NCBI RefSeq assembly: GCF_018687715.1
Contig: NC_056753.1
Location: 11,182,501 to 11,246,500 of the forward strand
Reading direction: 5' to 3'
DNA length: 64,000 bases
Source: Carya illinoinensis
Lineage: Eukaryota > Streptophyta > Magnoliopsida > Fagales > Juglandaceae
In this document: piece by piece, positions 35,079-45,348 of the stretch
Layout of the letters: the number at the start of each line of letters is the position of its first letter
Numbering within the stretch: position 1 is the first letter of the stretch
Notes under the pieces: model-generated
Database searches by the model: none
What the model was told of the DNA's origin: nothing
Seen by the model: the letters and a program-made list of their open reading frames with translations, nothing else
Translations under genes and position numbers: made by a program

Positions 35079-35114
<36 letters not shown>

Positions 35115-37458
35115 CTCCTTGAATACTTATATATAGCGCCAAAAGGAAGGGTGGTTTTGAGTGTCTCTGTGTCCATGCAGGGCTTGGGGAACAACTCTAG
35201 TGACTACAACAAGTTGGAGGTTACTTTGAAAGAGCAGTACGGCGTGCCCACCCTGGTTGCCAAGGTCTCAAGGCTTGATTGGCTCAGGAATGCCGCCGGT
35301 TTGGTAGACCCCAACTACTGGCGTGGAACTCTCCGTCCTCGCCCTGTCCTGGATTGGTACGTTGTTAATTCCCTTTTCCTTTCTGGTTTTCTGCACAGAG
35401 CCGGAGCAATCCGGTGGTTCAACCGGAAATACTCTAAAAACGGCAGGGTTTTTTTAGTTCAGTATTGTCCGCCTTACACATTACAACTCCCGTCACCGTT
35501 GAGCCAGAAACACCCAAACTGAGCTTTAAGAACTATTTTGATTAGTCATGCTGTTTTTATTATACTTGATTATTTTATTATTCTTTACATATATTGATGA
35601 TAATCTATTAAAAAAGAGCAACCGGTGCAATGCTGATTAAAACAATGAAAAAGGAGCAATCGGTTCAATCGGTGCTGGTTTTTCCCTGTTGATGTTTGGT
35701 GGGATTCTCTTATCAAAAATGTTTGGTGGGATTCTTTCTGTTAACTGTTGTTTAGTACTAGAATAAGCAAACACCAATTCGACTAAGTATGGTAGCAGGT
35801 ACTTACACTAACACAAAAACACCAAATGTTTTGTATGAATACTACGACTACTCGACTTTTGCAAGTCATTATCTCGACAAAATATTTATTTCAAATGAAA
35901 TCTAGAGGGACAATCGGTTCAATCAGTTTCATACTGAGAAGCGACTTTTCTCTATGTTCATGTTGGGCGGGATTCTGATAAATGTGATTTGGTACTAAAA
36001 TAAGCATACATTAATACGACTAAATATGGTAGCAGGTACCTGAAGAGGATTGAAGAGGCTGTTCTGGAGGCTAAGGAGTTGGCTCAAGGTTTATTCGTAT
36101 CTATCCTATAGTTTGTACCTGTAAATGTTTTGCATCGATATCCATCTATCTTATTCTTCTCAGTTTTAGATGAACAATGTCAATATATGAATTTGTGTAG
36201 GACGTGAATCACTCATTTCATTCTGCATTCTTTCTATTTCAGAATTTTTCATGTGCTTTGCCATAGGAATTAGGTTAAAATAAAACGAAAGGATCTCTGG
36301 AACTGTTACTAGATTTGGGACATGTGAGAGACCAATAGAGAATGTCAGTTAGGTGTGTCCCCTCTTGGCAGAGATTGGCACATCCTCATTTGCCATCTGC
36401 AACACCACTTTCCTTTTTCTCTCTCAGGGCTCTCTCCCTCCCTCTCATTTGCTAGATGCTTCGCATTGGTTTCGTTGCCAACTCATTGCAGGAACCGGCT
36501 CTTCTTCTCTCACAGGTTTCTTTATTTCTCTCACCTACGCACACCCTTACTCCTAGATGCGTAATTATAATATTATTTTCTAGCTTGTAAGCCTAAGGAC
36601 AACTGATCTTAGCAGCAATATTTGTTTAGCGCCCCAGAATCCATGCACATCATCCTCCATTAGCTATCATGGATTTTCACTAACAAAAGGCACACACTCC
36701 AACTGTTGGCTAAAAAAAATAAAAAATAAAAAATTGTTCCTCTCATATTATTCATTTGATAAACTCAGATACATTTATTACTGTACATTGTTTTTCAACA
36801 ACAGATTTCATGTTTGAAACTAAACTGCTACAGATTTAAGATAACAAATTCCAAAATCTAAAATTCTTGGTTATTGGTTTGGCTTGGATAGTATCTCATC
36901 CTTGTCTACACTTGGCTTCTTATCCTGTAGGCTTTGAGTTTGAACTTATACATTTTTTTTTTTTTTTTTTTTTGATGAGTTTGAACTTATACATTGTCCC
37001 TTTATTTTGAAACTTCTGTATTATTTGCCTCAATATGCCCCCAAAAACCTAGCTGTAAATTATGGATGTTGAGTTGGTCCCGCAGAAGGTGAAATATGAA
37101 GGAGCTAAGTGTTACAGTTAAGACATCGGCCAGTTGATACTTGGTAAAAATGAAGTAGACATCCAAAGTATGTCTGGCAACCTGGTCTCAAGCAAAATGA
37201 AAATGTATATCGATATGCATGAAGGGCTAGGTTGGAGGTGAGATAGTGACCCCAATATTATCATCCCATGTGATTGGTGGCCGCGAAAGAAAACTACCAA
37301 GCCAACAAAAAAAAAAAAAAAACACATACACAAAAATAAATGATGGTTTTATATGCATGGTACATTTGTTATCTTCTTTCTAGTTTGGCATATCCTTTTG
37401 TATACTTCCTGTGTACTAGGGTTGTACCCCTCTGCACATTTTAATAATATTGCACTAC

Positions 37459-37494
<36 letters not shown>

Positions 37495-40400
37495 AAAAAC
37501 CTCTAATACTCCTATCCCACCCAATTTTTATTTGTTCACTTCGATCCTGACCCAAACAGATAACAACAACAGCTCTCTACTTAGCAATAGCTGTTGGAAA
37601 CAATAAACGGCTGGAATTAGTAAACAACTAACTAACTTGTTACTTCTAACCCGAATATGATTGTAAAACCAACTCATTGGTGCTTATGGGGTGGCTGGAC
37701 AGCCAAACTTGAGAGTTTGCTTATCGGATTATTGAATGACTAGCAGCAGCTGAAAAAGTTGGCTTTATTTCTCTCGAAAAGTAAACCCAGAGGTCCTCAT
37801 TATCTATGTGAATTGGCAACAAGAAACCCGTCTTTTATTTCATTCTTCCAATTGAAGCCCACATACACCATACCATTGGTTTCCCTCAAGCCCAAGAAGT
37901 CCCACACGCCCCTAAGGTTTCCCATCTAGCCATGGCTAAGCTTTTAGCTTGAGTTAGGGCACTAATCGACTTACACATGATAAGTCATCTCCCATGTTTT
38001 GAGCTTAATTTCCTTTTTAATTCTTTCTAACCTTTTTGATATGGACCTTATTACTTTTATTGTTGTTTTTATCATTCTTAGATTGAATTAGAAGATTAGG
38101 CTTTATCCAACACTTATCAATAGAAGCAAAGCCTTGTCAATGCCCAAATCAGTTTATTTTGGGATGTCCAAGTGTCTGGGAAGGTCTAGGTTGAATCTTT
38201 CTTTTGAGCTAAATACCTTTGAATGGGAGAGTGACATTTTGATGTATTTGGGAGTGATCCATTTGTACCAAAACTGAATATAAGTGTGGTATATTGATAA
38301 AGTTTCGTCTCCATTTATTTTTTGATCCAATACCTTTTTCCGACCCAAATACCTTAAAGGAGCACCCTTTTAACTTCTTTTATTGATTCTTTCTGCCCAA
38401 GATCAAGAAAATGCTCTAAAAAAGAAAACACGGTTGATAGAATCAAACATGTGAGGATTATAAGATATGATTTGTTGGCCAACAAGATGACTAGTTTCAG
38501 TTTCATCTCCATTTTATTCATCATGCTTTCAAGTTGTATTAATTAACTTTATTTCAACTTTGGCTCTTGCTCTCATTTTGGCTGAAGCTTTGCCCCATCC
38601 TTTGTCATGTATTTGCTTTAAGAATCTGTTTAGTATTGTTGAATGTTCGTTTACTTTCAGTTGTTGCATAAGGGTGTCCATGGTATAGGTTACAGAAATA
38701 TTTCCTCGCACTAGAGATAATCTGATGTTGTATACTGGCATACTGCAACCTTTTATGTTCCTTTTTTTGTTCTGTTAGGGAACGCTCTTTGGATGAACTT
38801 AGATATTTTTTTTCGACACCTTATTTCTATCGGCTTATGCAATTGTACTCAATGGGGCTAGTTTTCATTATTTTCTTGTATCCTTTTCTAGCTCCTAACT
38901 TGTAACTAGGTGTTCTCTTTCATATACTTCCTGCCAATTTGGGCTATGCCTATTTACTTGATTTGATTAAACTTCACTACTTATAGAAAATGTTCATTTT
39001 TTTGTGAAAAAGAAGTCTGTCGGTATAATGTGTGTGTGTGTGTGTGATATGATTGCCTACACTCTTTAGGACGAGAATAAATAACTGAAAAATTGGAGAT
39101 GTGGGCCAAGAGGCCACTGGAAATTGTTTTCTAGCCTTTAGATATAATTCTGTCATGAAGACACAACCAATGCACCATAAAAAGATGTGCTTACAATGGC
39201 CGTTTCTGAATTTCTGGAAAATATCTTATTCTAGGTGGGACTTTATCCTTGATTGGACACTCAGCTGGAGGATGGCTTGCTCGTGTTTACATGCAGGAAT
39301 TTGGACTGTCTGATATCTCCTTGTTATTGACTCTTGGAACCCCCCACCTGTAGGTTACCAAATTTTAATTGTGCTTTCTTGCTGATAACTATTTAATCTT
39401 TTCAATTTTAGCTATACAATGTCCATTTTTCTGCCTTTTAGAATTGGGTTTATGGAACGTGCAAGTAATTATAGTTGCTCTATCTGATGAGCATAGTTTA
39501 ACTTTAATCATGAAAACGACCATCAGCTATGTTTTCATTATTTTTTTCTTTTTCTTTCCATTGCTGTTTTCCCAGTCCACCTCCCAAAGGTCTGCCAGGG
39601 GTTATTGATCAAACAAGGGGTCTTCTGGACTATGTTGACAAACATTGCTCTAAAGCCGTGTACAATCATCATTTGAAATATGTATGTATTGCTGGGAGGT
39701 AAACTCAATACAGGACCCTGCTTTTGTTTTTGCATCTAATTTGCTTTTGGTTTGTTTATCCGGCAATCATCTTGCTATTTCATATTATTCAATTCTTTAG
39801 GCGCTTCATGTCTACCAATTTATTTGACCTAAGAGAGCCATTGATGAAGCAATTTTACCCTTTTCTTGCTTATTTGGAGATTTCCTATATTTCAAGATCA
39901 ATAAAGATAATTATTTTATAGATAGCTAATTAGCTTGGACATCAGAAAATTTTGATTGCATACAACCAAATAGGAAACTACCTGAAATGGTCTAAATCAG
40001 CCAATTGGTGTGGGGAATGGCGAGTACACTTCCCTGAGGTATTTAATAACCTTGCTTCTGCTTGCTGCTGCTCTTGTTCATATTTTTGCCCACTTGGTGT
40101 GTTACTCTACTAGCAGGTGTTTGTTTGTTTCTTTTTATTTATTTATTTATTTTTTATAAACGGGAAAACTCTGCAAATGATTAATTTTGAAGGAAATTTG
40201 ACTGCTGAAAGCCCACAACTGTAACCTATTGCCTCAGTATTAACCTGGCTAGAGTTCATAAATTTCATCATGACTTTTCAAGCAGTCTGTTTTCAACTGC
40301 TGATGAGCTTTAGTAGCAGTTCACTGATGCTTGGAGACATGAGCTAAGGAATTTTGCTGCCATTTTTGTATGTTTGGATTTTACCAGGAACCATCCACTT

Positions 40401-41221
40401 GCAAGAGTTAAACAGTTGGTTAAACTGTCTCATTTTGTACCTAATAAGAATTCAAAATGCTAATGATTTTAGTCTAGAGGTTTTCATTGTAGCATGATAT
40501 TAGCACAATGTTGTAAAACAAGATGTTCGTGGATGAATGAGGTTAAACAGTATACTTGCACATTAGATGTTCATGAGTGAAGTAGTCTTTAATTTATAAG
40601 AAGTGGTGATTGTCTCTATGATCTCTTTGTTTTTGTTATTTCATATTTAATTATGGATTCTTGAATTTAAGTGGATGTCTTAAACTGCAGGTATATTCAG
40701 GGGGCTCCATTTTTTGGCAGTTCAATTGCAAATGTTGAGTCTGTGATTCCTAATGACAATGCTGAGGTTGCTGTTGTTAATGATGTGGGCACATCAGCAT
40801 CAAATGCGACAACCTTGCGTGCTCGCCTTGTTGGCCAAGGTTACAAGCAGGTAAAGTCAGTTGTGCTAGCAGTTCATTATGTAGTTTAGTCCTGAAATTA
40901 TAAGTGTCGTCATCTCAGACCTCAAGTTCTGTGTTATCTTCTTTTTGCGTAAGTCATATTGCTATCCCTGGGGGTAATCGGCGTCTCATGTTTGAAGTGC
41001 CAACAGACTAACAATGAGGTATATAATATTCCCAGGTTTGTGGAAAGGCAGATATATGGGGTGATGGGGTTGTGCCGGAAGTGTCAGCGCATCTGGAAGG
41101 TGCGTATAACATCACCCTGGATGGAGTTTACCACTCACCAGTTGGTTCAGATGATGCATCAACACCATGGTACGGTTCTCCTGTCATTGTTGAAAAATGG
41201 ATACACCACCTCCTCAACTAA
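34942..41221 (+). CDS. PGAP1-like alpha/beta-hydrolase, seven exons
   Basis: The only intact host gene. Exons: 34942-35070, 35181-35356, 36036-36088, 39235-39349, 39576-39698, 40691-40850, 41036-41221. They total 942 nt, 313 residues, with no stop and GT-AG at every junction. The alpha/beta-hydrolase fold is shown by the nucleophile elbow GHSAGG (Ser129), with likely acid Asp262 in WGDGVVP and base His285 in VYHSP. The conserved LGNNS, LGTPHLPPP and GVVPEVSAHL segments match the plant PGAP1-like group (GPI inositol-deacylase-related). It is probably a soluble lipase or esterase; the substrate is not known. Residues 1-36 are Ala/Ser-rich with a ten-serine run and could be a plastid transit peptide. 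Intron 3 (3,146 nt) carries retroposon scars. Start chosen as the first ATG in frame. Confidence 0.92.
35082..35111. repeat. (CT)n microsatellite in intron 1
   Basis: Fifteen CT units, 12 bases after the exon 1 donor. It may act as part of a pyrimidine-rich tract in the 110-nt intron. Confidence 0.93.
35654..36041 (+). repeat. Imperfect duplication in intron 2 carrying a decoy acceptor
   Basis: Segment 35654-35806 is repeated in diverged form at 35911-36041: both contain CAATCGGTTCAATC, GGGATTCT, TAGTACTA or GGTACTAAAATAAGCA, and TATGGTAGCAGGTAC. The second copy holds the true exon 3 acceptor (AG at 36034-36035). The first copy has the same TAGCAG|GTAC at about 35792-35801, but coding sequence does not follow. 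Confidence 0.75.
36936..36995 (-). mobile_element. Poly(T) scar with 19-bp direct repeats (minimal retroposition)
   Basis: GAGTTTGAACTTATACATT occurs at 36936-36954 and 36977-36995. Between them is only a T run and GAT. This looks like a target duplication flanking an insert that is little more than a poly(A) tail in minus orientation. Confidence 0.75.
37385..37491 (+). mobile_element. Severely 5'-truncated LINE 3' tail
   Basis: The sequence TTGTATACTTCCTGTGTACT...GCACTACTTATAT followed by a 27-A run is typical of plant L1 3' ends. It sits in intron 3 in sense orientation. A related but A-less version lies near 38920-38990. No target duplication could be fixed by eye. Confidence 0.6.
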
Positions 41222-42019
41222 TGATGGATGTGAAAGCTACTGAATGGGGAGACCACGATTATTCTTTCTTGATCTATGGAAGATGCTCCTGCTTTTAGTG
41301 GCTTTGAACTCACTAAGAAGCATATGTTGCAATATTCATTTTACATCTGGAAAATCTTCTTCGTGTTCAGTTCATTACAAAGTCATGTTTTTGCTTTCTA
41401 CAGTATTCTTTGTGTGATTCATTTCCTTCCATGTGAAGGGGAAGCATAAAAGCCATTTACTTTGTCTTGTGCCTCGTAAGCTTAACAAATCCATCCTTAG
41501 AACTCAGAATATAGTTGTGCAGCAAGTGAGAATGTACTTCCAAGTTGCTCTATATTGTATTGCGTGGCATCATCATTATGTGTCTATCCGTTAGGTTTGT
41601 CAGTTATTTGCATTTGAATGTGTCAATATTTCAGTTAGAATAATTTGTGCAGTTATAACTTGTTAGTAGCAGTTATTAGTAGCCGTGTTGGATTAAATAA
41701 TCCACGTATGTTTTAGAAGCAATATGTAGAAGAAAGTTATGACTTTATGTACTTGGGAGAGTGACTTCTCGAACAACTGATTTTGTTGAATTTTAGAATG
41801 TTTATGAAGATAATCTTGTGTTGATTAGTTTGTTACCTTACACACTTGTTATGGTTGCACTTGCATGTATTAATGATTCAACACCTCTTTCCTACCTCCA
41901 TCTTCACTCAACTTCAATGAAATTTAATCAAACATTATCTTTATATATATATATATATATTGCTTCACAAACTAAATATTTGCAGTTAATTTTGCTTGTC
42001 TATAACCGCACAGTACCCT
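41222..42019. other. 3' flank of the hydrolase gene
   Basis: It contains the probable 3' untranslated region; no canonical AATAAA is obvious in the first 250 bases. An (AT)n run lies at about 41943-41960. The decayed Tat-like element begins abruptly near 42020. Confidence 0.5.
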
Positions 42020-43135
42020 ACAGCGCAGAGGTGATGGCTGCACTGTTCTTGCCAAAATTCAAGGTCCCGCGAATGGAGCTGTATGACAGTTCTTGAGATC
42101 CAGTTGACCACCTGGAAAATTTTAAAGCACACATGACCCTTCACTGGTTGCCTGGAGAGATAGCATGTCAAGTTTTCCCTTTGAAGTTTAAAGGCATGAC
42201 AAGAGGCTGGTTCCTAGCGTTGCGGCCAGGGTTGATTAACAGTTTTGAAAAATTGGCTAAGCTGTTCTTGACGCAATTCATGACTAGCTAGAGGCATAGA
42301 CAACCAGTAGCTTACCTCCTAACCATCAAACAAAAGAAAGAAGAGAGCCTGAAGGCATACTTCACCTGGTTCAATAAAGAGCGATTAACCATCGATGATT
42401 AAGATAAGAAGATCACATTGGCAGCCTTTATGAGAAGAATTGGCCTCAGAGCCCATTTATGGTGAAGTTGGCATGGAGGACTCCGTCGACACTGAGAGAG
42501 TTTGTGGACATGGTCGACAACTTTTTTGAATGTCGAATACACGCTTCAGGCATTAATCACTCCATGGAGAATAGAGATAGAGGAGGCAGGTAAAGATCCT
42601 TAGAGGTCAAGTGAAAAAGAACCTCAGAGAACATAGGCGAAACCAACACAATAAAAAACGAGAAGGACGAGCACCTCCTCAGGAATGTAGTATAAGATTC
42701 ATTTGCAACAATCTAAATGTACAATTAGAAGAATAGTCATGGGTCTAGGGGAAAACGACTAGGCGAGCAGAGGATGGCGTTTTTATACCTATCATTAGTC
42801 GGACAATTACTGGATGGAGAACTACTACACAATAAAAAGAAGACCCTTAGAGTTGAGAGGAAGCGAAGAGTTGGAGCGGCTGATTGGAGAACACTCAAAA
42901 TCCCCGAAGATTTTGGGGAGAAGAACAAAGTGAGATCGGGGTGCCTATTGAGGCAAAGTCCTAAAAGGCAGCTAGCAATGGGGGGAGACGACCGAGATGC
43001 CCCTCATCAAAATCCAAATCGCAGCAACGCACCCTTGGGCGAGATTCACATGCTAATAGGAGGATTCACCAGAGGAGGGGCCTCTGTATCCCATATAAAA
43101 GTGCACGCTTGCAGAGTAAAATATGATTAAGTGTA
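42020..43135 (+). pseudogene. Tat-like Ty3 gag fragment, split by E3
   Basis: A decayed Gag of a plant Tat/Ogre-type element. From about 42030 one frame, broken by stops, carries conserved patterns: PKFKVPRMELYD, DHLENFKAHMT, PGEIAC.VF.LKF and FLTQFM, the retrotransposon gag domain. Further on, about 43030-43130, it shows GEIHMLIGGFTRGGA, which in this family lies just before the protease. The fragment ends at the E3 insertion (GTGTA duplication at 43131-43135) and its protease continues at 52432. There is no LTR at its left end, so it is a truncated copy. Confidence 0.75.
43131..43135. repeat. E3 target duplication, left (GTGTA)
   Basis: GTGTA at this position and at 52427-52431. Between this copy and the canonical LTR end TGTGACGC there are two extra bases, CC. 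Confidence 0.88.
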
Positions 43136-45229
43136 CCTGTGACGCCCCCAAATCCCCACGCACGGACACGGGGAAATCGAGACGTCTGGATGATGACATC
43201 ACGGGTCACCACCCTATCGACGTGTGCCAAGTGTGTGTATAAGCAACGATTGTGCACGAGAAACACGTAGTAGATAGCAAAGTCATATAATTAAGTACCA
43301 GAATTTTTCTTAATTTAATACAAAACTGTTTAAAACATACATAAATAAAAATTACAAAGCACAAATATAGTTTTAAACCAAACAACAAAGCTTAAACTTT
43401 AACTCAGAACTCCGGCGGAACCGCATCCTCGGGCTCAGCCTCCTCCTCTTCCTCGAACCCTGCACCAAAATCTACGGAACCAAAAATAGTGCTGCAGGTA
43501 AATAAAATCTAAACACCACTATATAAAAACATATAAAACTCAAACAATATGCATGAAAGAAAAACTAATGCACATGTCCCGTAAAACCATATTTTTCCAC
43601 GCACGCCAAAGACATATCGCTTAAAACCAAGTCTCGCCATTATCCCAGATAATGGCCTAAACCACCATTTTCCCAGAAAATGGATCAAAGCCTCAACACA
43701 TCCTCGCCATTTTTCCAGAAAATGACCCGTATCCGAAAACCATAAAAACGATCCATTTATGCATGTACCATGATCTCCCCTAGGGATCATCTGCACACCC
43801 TGGCTCTGTGCCACATCGCAGGTAACGACTACGCATGTGACACCTAAATGAACGATGCCCAGACTCATGCCCATTGCGTATCTGGCCAAGCCATCCTCTA
43901 GTCCCCGCCACTCTAGGGACCACAGAGTCGACACGACAGCATTACCGTATCGTGCGATCCGGTCATCGCCCTGCGACAACCCAGGGGACGTCACTCAGTA
44001 TTATCCACTTCTGAGTGACCAGAGGAGCTCCATCGAGATAATAACCCATCCCGGCTTGGGCTCGTGAGACACACGCACTCGAAAACTATTTACGCCAACA
44101 AAACATGATTTTCTCACTTAAAATAAAATGCACATGTATGCAATATGTAATGCACGCCTCATGGCTCATATAATCAAGCAATCACAAACAACTGAAATCA
44201 AGCACTCCGTCCTCAATTCATTCGACCCCCGAACTCCTCGAACTCAGTCCGGAATCAGCCAACCAACAGCAAATATTTATTGTATGAGCAAAATATATTT
44301 AAATCTAAAAGTAGAGTTTAGAAAATACTTACAGCGTTATATGATATTTTTTGAAAGCTCGCAGCGTTGCAAACGGCGGAAGAAAAGTAACGTAACAGTG
44401 AAATTTCACTGTGGCCGTGGGTTGTAAAATACCCACTTTTGAACGGGGACAAACCAAAACTCGGGATTGATAGGGAATGGTCTAGGGATGTTTATGAAGC
44501 TAAGGGAAGTGGAGTTTGGCCGTGGGTGGCGGCAAAAACAGCGGAGGAAGGGCTTAAATGCCCAAATCGGAAACTAGCTCGTGGGAACTGTTCCAGCGAC
44601 GGATCGAGGCCAGAAATGGGTGGGTTAGGATGGCAATGAGTCGGTGATGAAGTGGTGAAGAGGTGGTGGCCGGAGGTGGATCGACGGCGGCAAAACGGAG
44701 CAAAAGCCGTTCGGCTTGAAGATGGTTTTCCGGCTAAATGGCGGCTCCGTTGGCGGTGGAAATTTGTGGGGTGGTTTACCGGAGGGAGGGGAAGAGATTG
44801 GTGGTGGTGGTGTGCCGCACGGTGGCCGGCGGCGGTAGGTCTGGGTGGCTGGAGCTTTCGGCGTGAAGGAGAGGAGAGAGAGAGAAAAACGCACGGGGGA
44901 GGGGAAAAATGCAAGGGAAAGAAAAAAGGAGGGAAAAAGAAAGAAAAAGAAAAAGAAAAAGAAAGAAAAGAGAAAAAGAGAAAAGGAAAAAGAAAAAAGA
45001 AAAGATGGAGGAAAGAAATGAGGTCCAGTCCTCACTCCGGAAACCAAAACAGATCCGCCGAAAACGATATTAAAAACCGTAAAACGACTAAATAAATAAA
45101 ACACAACATCAAATAAATTAAAAATAAAAGCGGGTCATCACATCCTTCAGTGAAAACAAATAAAACACTATATTAATTAAATTAAAAACAACCCTTCAGT
45201 GAAAATACACGTAAAAGCGGGTCATCACA
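43136..45229 (-). repeat. E3 3' LTR (carries a terminal patch)
   Basis: On the element strand it starts TGTGATGACCCGC at 45229 and ends GGGGGCGTCACA at 43138 plus two bases GG (43136-43137) not present in a processed LTR. Bases around 45127-45160 hold an internal extra copy of the LTR terminus and adjoining polypurine tract, replacing sequence seen in the other LTR at 52330-52362. Also present: a purine tract (about 44930-45005), dyads at 44395-44412 and 44417-44436, and hairpins from 43636 on. Confidence 0.9.
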
Positions 45230-45243
45230 TCCTTCCCCCTTAA
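45230..45243 (-). other. E3 polypurine tract
   Basis: Element strand TTTAAGGGGGAAGGA next to the 3' LTR start at 45229. Confidence 0.88.
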
Positions 45244-45245
45244 AA

Positions 45246-45269
45246 ACAAATTTCGTCCTCGAAATTTGT
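45246..45269 (-). other. E3 pre-PPT hairpin
   Basis: A 10-bp perfect inverted repeat (ACAAATTTCG / CGAAATTTGT) with loop AGGA on the element strand. It corresponds to 7331-7352 in E1 and 56995-57012 in E4. Confidence 0.85.
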
Positions 45270-45348
45270 AAGATCAAACACCAACTTGAAACAAGCCACA
45301 TAATATCACATAAACCACCTGTGATCAAGATTAAGAAACGTACCGTCA

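Noticed and set aside
35151..35522. A 123-codon frame starting before exon 2 of the hydrolase gene
   Set aside because: It reads through intron 1 and the exon 2 donor; the spliced model gives the conserved protein.
42774..43130. A 118-codon plus-strand frame just left of E3
   Set aside because: Only its last part matches the Tat-like Gag; the start is an internal Met in decayed sequence, so it is part of the pseudogene.
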